A stretch of 64,000 nucleotides of DNA, taken from Sarcomyxa edulis (lineage: Eukaryota > Basidiomycota > Agaricomycetes > Agaricales > Mycenaceae). Positions within the stretch are counted from its first letter, which is position 1. Every line of letters begins with the position of its first letter. Location: the NCBI GenBank assembly GCA_009761415.1, contig QUOL01000018.1, positions 434,001 to 498,000 on the forward strand, written 5' to 3'. Positions 10,524 through 22,872 of this stretch are shown here, piece by piece. The notes below the pieces were generated by a model. That model had not been told where the DNA came from. It was given only the letters and a program-made list of their open reading frames with translations, and made no database searches. The translations under genes were made by a program, and so were the position numbers.

Positions 10524-12764
10524 ATGGATCCCCCGAACTATCGACTTCGGTTCCTATTCTCTGTCCTGCGAGGCTTCATTGTTCCTCCCCTCGTTGTATT
10601 TGTTGCGTCGTACTACTTGCGTATGTGTCGCATGCATATCTGCGTTTTGTTGAGCATCATGTCCATACCCCTCAATATCATATTGAGGTCTTCCATCAGC
10701 ACTCTCTCGAGCCAACGCACTGCCTATCGTCTGGGGGCTAGACCTATACCTTGCGCTGTAGGGAGATATCCTGGCAACATCGACATCATGTTCCGGATTG
10801 TCAAGTCGTTTCAGACCGGATATCTCATGCAAGGATTTGCAGAGTTGCTCGAAGAATATCAGACCACCATCATCAATACTAGAATTCTTTGGGAAGATCA
10901 GGTTCGTCCTCTTCGAGTACGAACACAAAGCTCCACTGATTCTGACATATATTCTAGATCATCTGTATCGATGAAGGCGTCCTGAAATTCATGTTCGTTA
11001 CAGGGTTTGAATATTTTGAACGGGGCGATCAGTGGCACGAAAGAATGTACGAAAATCCGTTCTTGCCCTAGCTTGTAAACTCAATTTATTCTACTAGGGA
11101 CAAGCTTTTTGGTGGCGGTATTTTCAACACGTAAGTCTTGCATTGCTACTTCGCATATGGTATACATCATTCACCATTTACTTTAGAGACGGGGAACCGT
11201 GGAAAAAGGTAAAGATTGTGTGACTGATTGGTCAATACCCTTCTGACTCTTGAACTTCTAGAATCGAGCGACCGCTCGCCCATTTTTCTCAAAAGACCGG
11301 ACCTCAGATTTTGCGATATTCGCCAAGTATACCGATGTCTCGCTTGATATTCTCGCCAAACGTGCTGCCAAAAACGAGGCTTGTGACGTTCAGGACTTGT
11401 TTTCGCGATTCACGCTTGATACAGCAAGCGAGTTTCTATTCGGTATACCTCTCGACACTCTACAGAAGGCACTTCCTGAGGCCGGCCGTGTCAAGATCGG
11501 TCCTCGAGGCTCTCTTAGCGTTGACGTGCACAACGACTTTGATGCATTCACCGAGGCATTTGAGGAGGTGCAAGAAGTCATCACTCGCCGTGGTCAACTG
11601 GGGAGTGTGTGGCCCTTGTTCGAGCTTTTGAAAGACAACACCGAAAGTGGAATCCAGGTCGTCAAACAATGGCTTGACCCCTTAGTGCACGAGGCCATAG
11701 AACGCAAGATTAAGCGCCGGGAAGCGGGGCTCAAACTCTCGCTAGACAATGCCACATATTTGGATTTCCTGGCCGACAATACAGACAGTATGTGACACAA
11801 GATGACTTATCTTTTAAGCTGACGCACACCTAGATACCACTCACATTCGTTTCGAGCTGCTCAACATTTTACTTGCTTCTAGAGATACAGTACGTGGTCT
11901 ATTCTTCCTGAATCACTCCCCTCCCTCATTCGCTTCAGACCGCAGGTCTTCTCACATTCGCCGTCTATTGCCTCTGTTTGCATCCCAACATGCAAACACG
12001 TCTTCGGGCAGAAGTCATCGAGTACATCGGGAAGGATGGTCAGTTGGACTATTCCCGTGTGAAGGATATGAAGTTCCGTAAGTAACGTTCCATCTGCGTG
12101 TCGCTTGTTTCGATGCTCATCTGAACGTGGACGTAGTCGATGCTGTTATCAAAGAAACATTGCGGCTCTTCCCTCCCGTTATCACAATGCTTCGATGCTC
12201 GAAGGACGTTCCCTTGGTCGTCCCGACTGCTGACGGAACTCCGTTGTACCTCCCTCCTAAGACCCAAGTCATATTCTCTTCTTTCCTTGTCCAACGTCGT
12301 CGCGACCTCTGGGGAGATGCCTGTGATGACTTTAATCCTGATCGGTGGTCCGACCCGAACCTTTTGTCTCAAATCGGGAGCAACCCTCTTATGTATTTTC
12401 CTTTCCACGCGGGTCCTCGCCTCGTATGTATCGCCTCGTTGCGTCGAATTACTCGCAACTCACTTTCTTTGTTTAGTGCCTTGGGCAGAATTTCGCCATG
12501 AATGAAGCCGCATACTACCTTGCCAGTCTTCTACAGAGATTTGAAAAACTGGAACTTGCCCCCGATGCCCAACCAGCTGGTAGCCTCCCACCGACCGAAT
12601 GGAAATCTGGAGCGGGGCGTCAATCATATGAAAAGATATGGCCCACTGTATCTTTTACCGTATACGCTAAGGTTTCGTTCTCCGCTTTGACTTTGTTCAG
12701 TTCTGACAGTTTATTCCCACAGGGTGGGATGTGGATTCGCGCCACAGAAGGTACCAACATTTGA
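10524..12764 (+). CDS. Cytochrome P450 monooxygenase (CYP63-like)
   Basis: Heme-thiolate monooxygenase, expected to sit in the ER membrane and receive electrons from NADPH-P450 reductase. The N-terminus has a membrane anchor (FIVPPLVVFVASYYL). Motifs in order: GYLMQGFAELLEEY, ILWEDQ, KLFGGGIFNT, ATARPFFSKDR, RFTLDTASEFLFG, the I-helix ASRDTTAGLLTF (joined across an intron near 11890), the K-helix ETLRLFPPV (ExxR), and the heme loop FHAGPRLCLGQNFA, which is completed only by splicing the intron near 12424-12476. The protein ends in IRATEGTNI with TGA at 12764. The gene has about ten short introns; the first exon junction (about 10620-10690) is uncertain, the best frame-preserving option joining after TTGCGTAT. 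The RDTTA and overall layout resemble the wood-decay CYP63 family (alkane, fatty acid or aromatic oxidation), but clan assignment is from memory. Confidence 0.85.
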
Positions 12765-13198
12765 TCTACAAGGACTAAATGCTCGTAGTCGTCGCAATAG
12801 CGGTGATGAGATTTGTATGCGGACGCTGTGTAGCTCTTTGTGATGTTCTACTTCGCTCTTTGAGCAGGCTGTGATCATTTGGCTTTCATTCTACTACGAA
12901 TATCTCACTGTGTTGACGTGAATTGACGTGAGAGTGAGACTATTTGAATTTATGGCATGGACCGAGGGAGCCCTACCTGACTCTCGACTTTGTAAGAATA
13001 ATCCGAATATATCGCGTCTCAACGCAAGACGCGACTGACCATGTGACGAATATAATTTCATTATTTTCTCACCAGTGACCAGCCACCGCCCCACCGCTAA
13101 TTCGCTCTGACTCTGAGGTCACCACTACACCTTTGCTTCACATCACAGTCGCTACGAATTCAGCACCCACCAACAGTCAATAACCTCTTCATTATATC
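12765..13198. other. Intergenic, P450 3' region and TMA46 promoter
   Basis: No supported gene. The last 150 bases before 13199 are rich in C/T and ACC triplets, as in promoters of strongly expressed fungal genes. Confidence 0.4.
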
Positions 13199-14644
13199 AT
13201 GCCTCCCAAGAGGGCCAATGTCCCAAGCGGGTCCAAGGTCAAGGACGACAAGGTCATTCAATACACGTTTTCTGCATGATCTCAATGATACTAATGGATA
13301 AACTCGATATAGACCTTTGGAATGAAAAATGTGTGCATTTCCACCCATCATTCGCAGCCAGTGATTCTGATACATCGATTCTGAACAGAAAAATAAATCA
13401 GCAAAAGTCAAGCAAGAAGTCGCAAAGCTCCAGGCCCAAGCGGCCATCACAGGTAAATCCAAGGATGTAGTGGCGAAGGAAAGGGAGCAACAGCTACGCG
13501 CTAAGGCGAAACTGGAGGAGGAAAAGAGGAATAAGGAGGAGGCTTTGTTGCTAAAGCCTGTGCAGACGCAGAGGGTACCATTCGGTGTTGATCCGAAGAC
13601 GGTGTTGTGTGCGTTCTACAAGGCAGGACACTGCGAGAAGGGGACCAAATGTAAGTTCAGTCATGATATGAATGTGGAGAGGAAGGTGGAGAAGAAGAAT
13701 CTTTATGAGGATACCAGAGAAGAGAAACTGGAAGGTACGTTTTCTATTCTACCGTAAATCTTGATTGTTCTCAATGAGATACGTGGAATACAGATACTAT
13801 GGACAAATGGGACGAAGAGAAGCTACAGAGAGTCGTCCTCTCAAAAGCCGGAAACCCTCGAACTTCTACGGATGTGAGCAGCGCTCGACGATCGCAGTTT
13901 CCCTCCCTTCTAACAGCCTTGTCAGATCGTATGCAAGCATTTCATCCAAGCAATCGAGAGTCAAAAGTCAGCTCCACTCTCTCGTCTATCACAACTTTTC
14001 TAACAACTCCTCATTAGATTCGGATGGTTCTGGGAATGTCCAAACGGCGATCAATGCCAATACCGACACGCCCTACCTCCTGGCTTCATCCTAAAATCCC
14101 ACCGGAAAGCCGCCGAGGAAGCCGCAAAGGCAAAAGTCATCAGTTTAGAAGAATTCTTGGAGGTCGAGGTTCGTCTTCGTCATCTTTCTGTATCCTCACA
14201 CATGCATATCAATATTGACGAATACGACAGAGACATAAACTTGGAACGAATCTGACACCAGTGACGCCAGAGACTTTCGCAAAGTGGAAAAAGACGCGTA
14301 TGGAGAAGAAGGACGCTGAGCTGGAGGCTTCGCGTAGAGCGAAGGAGGCGACTCACTCGGCTGGTAAGAATGTGGGCATGAGTGGAAGAGATCTGGTGAG
14401 TCACGATTTCATGCTATCAATCGTTATTGTGGTCTCATTGATTGATTTCGTACAGTTCCAATACAATCCCGAATGGTTCGAGGATGAGGACGAGGGTGAT
14501 GCTTCGGATGATTGGGATCTTGAGAAATATAGACGAGAGAAGGAGAATGAGGATCTAACAGCGGAAGAGCAGAGAATTGCGAATTTGGCTCTGACGGAAG
14601 GGGTCCACGAGGGAGAGGCTGAGGGTAGTGGCGGAGGAGACTGA
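13199..14644 (+). CDS. TMA46: CCCH zinc-finger protein Tma46/DFRP1 (ZC3H15) homolog
   Basis: Partner of the translational GTPase Rbg1/DRG1; associates with ribosomes in the cytoplasm. ATG at 13199-13201 opens [18 protein letters not shown]; two small exons follow (TFGMKN, then a lysine-rich region). The first CCCH finger reads [19 protein letters not shown] (C-x7-C-x5-C-x3-H). The second is assembled over an intron near 13990 (CKHF...[12 protein letters not shown]). The DFRP region follows: [32 protein letters not shown] and the acidic [14 protein letters not shown]. About seven exons, all junctions in frame; stop TGA at 14642-14644. Gene symbol is given by homology to yeast. It converges on CWC2 with a gap of about 220 nt. 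Confidence 0.9.
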
Positions 14645-14863
14645 ATATCTACATACACCTTTTCTTCGATACGCACCAATGCTTGCAACCAAATATGTAC
14701 GCATGGACTTCAGCTGCAAGCGCAAAGATAACGAGGTACTTTCTGGTACTTTCAAAATCGACTTGCGGTCTCCAAAGCCTTTTTGTCATACAGCAATGGC
14801 ACAGATCATACATACGTATATAAAATTGATGTAAGAAAAACAATAGAAAAGCAGCGAAATCCC

Positions 14864-16182
14864 TCATTCCTCCTCGTCGCTCCCATAGTCTGCAAGGCCA
14901 AGCCCAGCCTTGAGTGGTGGAGGAGCCGTCTTGATATGCCCAGGAACAGTACCATTTCGTTTCCGAATCTCCGCAAAATATTTCAATCCTTCTAGAGTAT
15001 CGGCACTGAGCAGCCCTAGAGGTTTTGGTGGTTCTTGGGGCGGTGGTGGAGGCGAGTCATCCATATCCACCTTTCTCCTCTTCGCTCCTGGTTCATTCGA
15101 ATCATCTTCTTCGACTTCAATATCCTGCACCTCGAGACCATCCTCGTCCAAGATATCTCCGTCCTCCAAAGCTCGTACAGATCGCATCGCGTCTACGATC
15201 CTCGGATCCATCCTCGCCCTGATAGCCTCTTGCCCCATATCAACCAACCGCCTCTTTTCTGCCACTTTTTGTACAGGATTGGGATCCTCCGTGGCCCAAC
15301 GTACGTTCAGGATCTCATCATTGTCCAAAGACTGACAAGCCATAGCCTCCTTCGCAAACTGAGCATGCAGCTCGGAAACATACGTCACGAAGGCAACACT
15401 GCGGTATTGCAGGATCTTCACTGCGTATCCCGACGGGGAGTTGTCAAAACACGGCCCCGGAATATCAGTCTCGTTGCACTTGCTATGATGAGTTTTAGTT
15501 ACTGGCTCACCTCGTTCAATCTCACCCCACTCCTTGAAATGCCTCATCACAACCTCCTCCGTCTCCTGCCCATTCCCCGTTTCTTTGATTCTGCCGACAT
15601 ATAGCGTCCGATTCTGTCGGTTGAAACTCCCTACTCCACCCATATCATCTCGATAGTCGGCAAACTTGTCTCGTGCGAAGCAATCTTTGGAGCTGTCTGG
15701 CAAAGACGTTGATGGGTCCGGCAGAGTGTGTAGGTATTCACATTCCCAGCCATAGGGGCAGCATCCACGAGCGAAAAATATACAACAGTATTTGATGCCA
15801 GTGGTGTTGGCTCGCGTTAATCCTGAATCACGTTTGATGTTGCAGCGGGTTTGGGACTTGACTTTGCTGGAAGGAGTTGAACGTCAACGACGAATTTCCG
15901 AAGGTAAGAGAAGTTGAATTACACACTTTGAGTAACTGTCTTCACGATCACCACCGGCCCATTTGTTATACCAGATATCTGAGGGAAAAAGGAACAGTAG
16001 TTCAATAGATATGAAACAGTAGCACGAGGATGAAGCAACGTACTATACTCTTTTCCTGTCTGTGGTGTCTCTTTTTTCTCCACGTCTCCTGCCTTGACCT
16101 GTTTCCGTGCTGGCTTTAGCTTTTTGGCAGGTTTTGGGGCTGCGACGGCAAGAGTTTGAGTTTCGGTCTCGTTTGAGTTCAT
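14864..16182 (-). CDS. CWC2: Pre-mRNA splicing factor Cwc2 (RBM22-like)
   Basis: NineTeen-complex protein that contacts U6 snRNA at the spliceosome core in the nucleus. Exon 1 starts at ATG 16182 (MNSNETETQTLAV) and is lysine/proline-rich. After splicing, DIWYNKWAGGDRED-like sequence opens the Torus domain, followed by a CCCH finger (CCIFFARGCCPYGWECEYLH, C-x8-C-x5-C-x3-H) and an RRM (RTLYVGRI as RNP2, SVAFVTYVSE as RNP1). An intron at 15421-15510 is exactly 90 nt with no stop, so a naive ORF would insert 30 residues into the RRM between GEIER and VKILQYRS. The C-terminus is acidic and proline-rich (DDSPPPPPQEPPKP) and ends GLADYGSDEEE at 14864. Divergent to esterase 2, sharing about 510 nt of upstream DNA. 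Confidence 0.92.
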
Positions 16183-16692
16183 CGTTAAAGACAAGCAAAG
16201 GTGTTGTGGCTGTGCAAGGCCTTCTGCTGTTTCCGAGTCCATAACGTTTCGCACCTCCTCATCGTTCTAGATTCATGTATGACCTCTATCTGGGTACTAC
16301 TTTTCTTTGAAAGAGCTGGCGTTAACTCATGGTCACCTCACGCCCAACCCTCAGGCGAACTACTCAATGCCGGGACTATGGCACCATCATTCGAGGTCAA
16401 TATGAATCGAGTTTCCTGATAGTCATGCGTCTGTGTTTCTCGCAACCTGTCAGAGCCCTTGAGGTTTAGTCTCTGATGCGACTTTGATGCCTATACAATG
16501 GTGAGGTATACTTATAAACTTTCTGTAACATCAGATGTCTTCTTCTCTCTGTAACCCGAATGCATCAGAATCAGACGGAGTCAGAGGGCCACGATCAAAT
16601 CGACATGGAGCACCATTAACGCCTATGTTAAATAAAATGCGACAAAGTATTGTGGAGGCCAATCATCTTATACCCCCCCTTGCTCGGCGTAA
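16183..16692. promoter_or_regulatory. Shared upstream region of CWC2 (-) and esterase 2 (+)
   Basis: 510 nt between two divergent start codons. No convincing gene; the open frame at 16201-16419 lacks motifs. A TATA-like ACTTATAAAC occurs near 16510. A housekeeping and an accessory gene would be served by the same spacer. Confidence 0.4.
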
Positions 16693-19070
16693 ATGTTGAA
16701 ACCACTGTTTTTGACCATTCTTTATCTCTTCACAGTCGTTAAATTGACATTTGCTACTCCCACCGCACCTGTGGTCGATCTTGGATATGCCCAATATCAA
16801 GGCTCGTTCAACGCGTCAACTAACATCACTCAGTTTCTAGGTGTCCGATTCGCAGCAGCACCTACTGGTGAGCACCTGCTGTTCTTATTCTGATCATTTG
16901 TGATCTTACCCTTCCATATAATGTCCAGGTCCTCTACGCTGGAAGGCCCCTCAAACCCCCGGGAAAGTGTCAGGAGTCCAGCAGGCCAATACCCAGCCAC
17001 CTACATGCTTGCAAGCTACTTTCGGCGGTCAGCCTACCGTGCTTACTCCACCCCTCCCTGCCAGCGAGGATTGCCTATTCCTGAAGTACGTCGCGGTGGT
17101 TTTGCTCTAGCTATATCATGTTTAGAGCTTTTCACCTATTGATTTGTGTCACAGTGTATGGAGTCCCGGTGTTTTGTCACTCAGTGAAACGCTCCCAGTA
17201 GTGGTTTGGATTCACGGTGGAGGGTACTCAAATATCTTGACCAACTTAAAGCAGCGAAGCCTCATTATGTGTTCTTTCAGGTACCATTTCGGGGGTGCCA
17301 CAGGTGACCTTGGTTCGGGGCCATACGACGGTCAAGACCTTATCCGTGAATCTGGTAACAAGGTTGTCACAGTTGTTATACAGTACCGTCTAGGACTCTG
17401 GGGTACGTTGCACTTCGAAACATCTCACCCTGGTGACGTTTAGACTTGTGTTAGGATTTCTCTCTGGGTCGAAGATAAAGGAAGACGGCGCCTTGAATGC
17501 AGGACTGTGTGAGTCATTTGTACTGCTGTGCTCTGAGAAAGTCTGGTTTACTCGTGACAAGTGGACCAGCAATTTGCTCTTCGTTGGGTGCAAGAACACG
17601 TAAGTCTAGTATCAGTGTTGACTTTCTACTCGTCATTCATCAGACTCGGTCCTGTTTAGATCAGCAAGTTTGGTGGTGATCCCACAAGAGTCACCCTATG
17701 GGGTGAATCAGCAGGTATGTTAATTTTTCTTCATTTGCGACGTGCAATTAGTTCATTTGATGCACAGGTGCTGGCTCTGTTATTGAGCATATCGTCGCCA
17801 ACGATGGAAAGACACACCCGCCCCTGTTCCACGCTGTTATCAGTAGCTCCAGCTTTTTACCTTCGCAACATAAGTACGATGATTCTGTTCTGGAAGTTCG
17901 TACTCATATGATAGTCCTCATCGATGATTTGCTCATTATTAATTTTACAGACGCTCTATAGTGAAGTAGTCGGACAAGCAAAGTACGGTTCTTTGCGTAA
18001 TATATTGTTTTTAGCATTAACTCGCCACTAGCTGTTCAGCGTGCCATAATACACTCGAATGTCTGCGGTCCTCCGATGTTAACGTACTCGAAACGATCAA
18101 TAACAATATCGCGCAAAAAGCATTCTTCGGTACATTCACATGGGTCCCTGTCGTGGATGGGTCATTCATCGTGCGAAGGCCCTCTGAATCTTTGAAGCAG
18201 GGAAAGATCAACGGGGTAAGTTCTGAAGCCTTTCCGCTTCCTCATATCTAATTCAATTTTGTCTCATGTATCACAGAAATTCCTGCATACCGTTACGAAC
18301 TCCTTCGAAGGCACTATATTCGTGAACCAAACGTCAACGGACACCGTTCCTGATTATATAAGTCAACTTTTCCCCAATCTTAGTGCCAAGGACATAGCTA
18401 CTGCAGCCACACAGTACGCTGGCCTTGGGTCATCCGTGTTCCAAGCCACAGCTATCATGGGAGAATGTGCGTACTTTATGTTCTCGCTCGTATTCTTTTG
18501 CCTTTAATTGAAGTGTATCCAGCCATATTCATATGCCCTACTTATCTGATGCTCCGGGCGTTCAGTGGCCGTTCACATAAGGTCTGCGAGCTCACTTTTA
18601 CTTCCAGAGGCACAATCCCATTTTTCTATTGTATTCAGGCAGAGTTCGCAATCCCTCCCGGATTTCACACCACCGACATTGTTTATTATTTTCCGTCGTT
18701 CGTGCTTTATCACAAATCAGCTATTAGTTCGTACTCATTGCTCGTACAGCCAAACTGGTGGACCACCATATAATAGCACCGACTTCGACAAAGCCTTCGC
18801 AGAGTCATTTCTCGATTTCGCTAGGTTTCTCGACCCGAATGTCAAGTTCGAGCCGACTATAACCCCACCATGGAACACCTGGAGTGTGGACCACACGGAG
18901 ATGTTGTTCAATACAACCGAGGAAGGTGTTCCGATTGTACAGCCTGTGAAGACCTCGACAGCTTTGTTGGAACGTTGCAGGTAAGGATATATTCACACTT
19001 TGTCCGATGTACTTATCCTCATTTCCATTCTAGCTTTTGGGAAAGTGTGGCCGGTCTAACGTCTCAGTAA
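16693..19070 (+). CDS. Secreted type-B carboxylesterase/lipase (esterase 2)
   Basis: Paralog of esterases 1, 3 and 4. Signal peptide at the start (LFLTILYLFTVVKLTFA), then APVVDLGYAQYQG and TNITQFLGVRF. Spliced exons give QPPTCLQATFGG, PASEDCLFL, PVVVWIHGGG, ESGNKVVTVVIQYRLGLWG, DQQFALRWVQEH and FGGDPTRVTLWGESAG with the nucleophile serine. Later exons encode FFGTFTWVPVVDGSF, FHTTDIVYYFPS (probable catalytic histidine region), NTWSVDHTEMLFN and, after the last intron, FWESVAGLTSQ with TAA at 19068-19070. Intron positions match the paralogs, for example directly after GESAG, which shows duplication of intron-bearing genes rather than retrocopying. N-glycosylation sequons (NAS, NIT, NQT) fit secretion. 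It is convergent with esterase 3, 67 nt from its stop. Confidence 0.88.
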
Positions 19071-19137
19071 ATTGATGCAGATCGAAGTTTTTCTTCGAAT
19101 GGACTATATACATGATTTCAATGATGTTTCGACATCT

Positions 19138-21619
19138 TCATTGGGCCGTGAACTTCGTAACGGTCTCCCAAAATCTGCAGGGTACCCAAGTCAATTGGAC
19201 CCATACAGATCTAATATAAACATGACTTACCGGCAACGTTCTAGCAACGAGGTCGACGTTTTCACAGGCTGTATCAGAGGTTCATCGACATCTGTTTTGC
19301 TGAACACCATCTCCGCGACTTCAGGGCCCCATTTGGCCCACCTTGGCGTTAGGCTCGTAGGATCGAGCTTAGTATTCGGATCCAGAGACGCGACGAAATT
19401 GAGGAAAGATTGAGCGAAGGCCTTTCTGAAGTCTGTGTTATTGTACGGCTCGCCGAGGAATCCATGTTGCCTGAGTTCGACGTTATTTGATCAGTAGTGA
19501 GTTGAGACATGAAAAACGAGAAGAACGAACGAGGGGAAATAGTAAACGCTGTCTTGACCATGCAACGCTGGTGGAACTGCGAATTCTCCCTAGATAGAAG
19601 GCATTAACGTGGTTGTCACTCTGCAAAAATGAGAAGACGACGCTTACCTTGAATGCAGAGCCCTCGAAAGCTTCGAGCGCATAATACGAAGGACAGACGA
19701 ATATAGCTGCAAATTCTCGTTAAGTAGAAACAGTCGAAGCTAAGTTGTGTAGACGTGCCTTCTCCCATAACGGCATTAGCCTGCGACGTGGTCGTACCCA
19801 TATGTTCATATTGCCTCGCAGCAGCAGCTATCTGTGTAGGACCAAGCTCAGGGAACAACTCAGCTAGATACTCGGAAACCGTTCCTGTTAAGGTCTGGTC
19901 CACGAAGATCAGTCCTTCCACCGTGTTCGTGATCGCGAGAAGGTGTTTCTGGAGTAGACTCATTCAGTACATAGTCTACCACTCGTATGGGACTGGAACG
20001 TACTGTATTGACTTTTCCTTGTTTCAAGGATTCGGTGATCCTTCGAACAATGAATGTCCCGTCGACTACAGGAACCCATATGAAGGTGCCGAAGAAAGCA
20101 TCTCCACCCATGCCAGCGTTCGCGCTTTGTAGGACATCGACATCGGTCTGCCGAAGGCATTCGAGAGTATCGTGGGCGTTTAAGCAGCTGCGAAGGAGGT
20201 CGACACTAAAATAATCAACATTCTGACAGAGAGGCTTACTTTGTACGGGTAAGAACTTCTTGATACAACGTCTAGAAGCTCGTGGTGAATACCATCAAGC
20301 TGTGATATAAACATAAGCACATACCTCTGGAATACGATCGTTGTAGTTATATTGAGGTGGCAAAAAGCTGGAACTAAGCATCGCAGCGCGGAAAAGCGGA
20401 GGATTCGTCTTTCCATCATGCGCAACAACTTGTTGAAGAACAGAACCAGCACCTGTTGACAAGAGTGGTCAAGAGTTCTATTGCATGTTTATCGCTAGCG
20501 TAGGACACGTACCTGCTGATTCACCCCAGATCGTGACTTGAGTAGGGTCTCCACCAAATTTGGTGATCTGAATTATAACACCCGTCAATCAAACGTTGAC
20601 TTCATGAGTAAGAGGGCTGATTACATGTTTTTGTATCCAGCGAAGGGCAGATTCCTGGTCCACTGTCCTTATATATGAGACCTTGAACAAAATAAACATA
20701 GATCCATGGACTCACATAGTCCGGCGTTCAGAGCACCGCCTGCTTTGACTTCCGAGCCAGCCAAAAAGCCTGTTTGTGGTCAGATGAGATACTCGGCCAA
20801 GGTGTTATCGTAGAACATACCCCATAGGCCCAGCCGGTATTGAATAACCACAGCGACGACTTGGTTACCAGACGCACGAACTAGGTCTTCCCCATTGAAA
20901 TCCCCCAAGCCTAACAGACCAGTTGCACCTCCGAGATGATACCTGAATGTCTGGTGTCAGCTAAGAAACTCGAAATGACTATTGAACTTACCCTCCACCA
21001 TGTATCCAGACTACTACGGGAAGTCGTCGACGAATTGGAAAAGGTCCAGGCGTCCATACACTAGAGATCGAGCTCGATACACAAAAATATAGCATTATAT
21101 AAAGGTGATGTACGAACTTGAGAAACAGACAGTCTTCGCTAGCAGATGTCCCGGCATCGTGGAAAGCAGCTTCGGAAGGAGCTTGTGAAGGGAGACACAT
21201 CGCTGCTTGAGAGTCCAGATGTTGGCTTTCCGGATCTAGGAATGCTGGACAGATATCATCTGAGGGTGGTCCGATCAGTTTGACTGACCGTCTTACGCGG
21301 TACTGTCGTACCGACCTGTACTAGCTAGAAAATTCTTAGAAGCGCTACCATAGGGAGCCTGCAGACATGACGGCGGTTGGGAGTCTGCCTTCTGAACTCC
21401 CTCAATTATGGACGGATCGCGCGGTCCCTGCCATCGTAATGCACCTGTAGGGGGCGCCGCATATCGTATGCCTAGAAACTGTGTCACGTCTGACCCAGCC
21501 GGAAGGATCCCTTGATACTGTGCGTAGCCAAGATCCACCAGAGGATACGTGGTAGACGTAGCATTTTCTGCAAGAGCTGTGAGCAAAAGGAAGGGTATGA
21601 GACGCGATGCTCTCGACAT
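19138..21619 (-). CDS. Secreted type-B carboxylesterase/lipase (esterase 3)
   Basis: Start ATG 21619 gives signal peptide RLIPFLLLTALAENATS, then YPLVDLGYAQYQG. The exons carry SQPPSCLQAPYG, ASEDCLFLK, RLPVVVWIHGGG, VVAVVIQYRLGLWG, ALRWIQKH and [16 protein letters not shown] (catalytic serine), GSVLQQVVAHDGKTNPP, FFGTFIWVPVVDGTF and a late TFWASVS-type tail. The last splice (GTAAGT to CTGCAG) gives RFWETVTKFTAQ and the TGA at 19138-19140. Exon order and intron sites match esterase 2, so the two form an inverted tail-to-tail pair. The N-terminal half differs slightly from the other copies (LPAGSDVTQFLGIRY), suggesting faster divergence. No disabling change was noticed, but I did not verify every junction. 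Confidence 0.85.
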
Positions 21620-22060
21620 GACGGAACAGTCAATGGTAGAAGTGATAGTTGGGAGCAGACTCTTTGGAGGTCCCGGCTCAGTTGTCGAGAAGCTATAAGC
21701 AAATCCTCCCACCCATCTTCCAGCTGATATTTCTGTCCATGATGAGAAATCCAGATATATTTGCTCTGATGCCGGTTCAAAATTGACTAATTAGTCATGG
21801 CCGTCAAATTGAACTCGAACGATAGAGACATTCTAGCGATGAAGAGTTTCGAGTAAGAATTCTGACGCCAGCCTGAAGATGGAGGTTGTACCTGTCAATT
21901 TTCGCTGCTGGCACCGGGATGATGATCGTCGGCTCGATCAAGCGCGTGAACGCGTGGGTGACTCGCGTCCGAGATTTCAAACATCGAATTTCTGACTAGA
22001 CGCCAACTAGACGCTCCTCCAAACATATATCGAACGTTGCAACGTTGCCTCAGGCCTCAA
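21620..22060. promoter_or_regulatory. Esterase 3 upstream region
   Basis: 440 nt with no supported gene. It holds the promoter of esterase 3 and the 3' flank of the small minus-strand gene at 22061-22485. Confidence 0.35.
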
Positions 22061-22485
22061 CTATCGGACTTTTTCGAGGTTAACATCTACAATGCTCTCT
22101 TCCAGCGTCCTTCGTGAAGATATCCCCCTCTCCTATACCATCCGTGTCGACTGAGAACTTGAAGCGAGTCGACGATACGAGTCATACCACTTACCATGGA
22201 ATTACAGACTTTTGAATGACTACGTCTGATCTTGTCAGCTTCATTCAGGCTCGCTCGACGTTGCAAAGAGCCAACAAAAAGCCTCCAACTGCTTTTCAGG
22301 TTTTCCGAATCGGACACTTCTTTCCGAGTCGTATCGCCAAGCTCCAAAACCGCCAGATCACCTTTGGCAGTGGAACATTCAGAAGATCCACTGATAACTT
22401 CTTTCAATTAGGAGGTTCTGTTAGAAACATCTGCAATGCATGATTAGAGCATCGTCACTGACATGCATCTGAATCGCTCTGCCAT
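22061..22485 (-). CDS. Small hypothetical protein in the esterase/alcohol-oxidase block
   Basis: I do not recognise it. A three-exon model gives about 97 residues: ATG 22485 (MAERFRCI), intron of 72 nt from GTCAGT to ATCAG, a middle exon ending at 22195, intron 22133-22194 (62 nt, GTAAGTGG to TATAG), and a last exon ending in VDVNLEKVR with TAG at 22061-22063. Both introns keep frame and the second has strong splice sites. The protein is charged and soluble, with a possible kinase site (LQRRASLNE). It lies between the divergent esterase 3 and alcohol oxidase, so these two do not simply share one bare promoter. It could also be noise with chance splice sites. Confidence 0.4.
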
Positions 22486-22872
22486 ACACCAAATCTATGT
22501 ATCACTCCTCTGACCGATGTTCATCTAGTTGTCACAGATCCATGCTAGTCCAACAAAGACTTACAAGAGTACATCATGGTGCTTTTCACGTCTCGTATCT
22601 ATAGTCCACCAGAACTGTCACTCAGCCACCGAGTCTAAGCTCGTACGTCACCTCAGGCCTCATCTCATAATACCGTTTTTCGTTCATATTGTCCATAGGT
22701 TTCGCATGTCAGCCTTTCGAAGGCCGAGATATCCTTTCTCAATTACCAAGGCGGCGATAACGATGCTGCAAATAGTCAAAGTTTCCCATTTACTCCAGAT
22801 GATCCGTCCTGGGTCTATCAGGCGTTATAAAGACGGGCCATAGGTCGTATTTCCCTGCTCCTCACTAGCACG

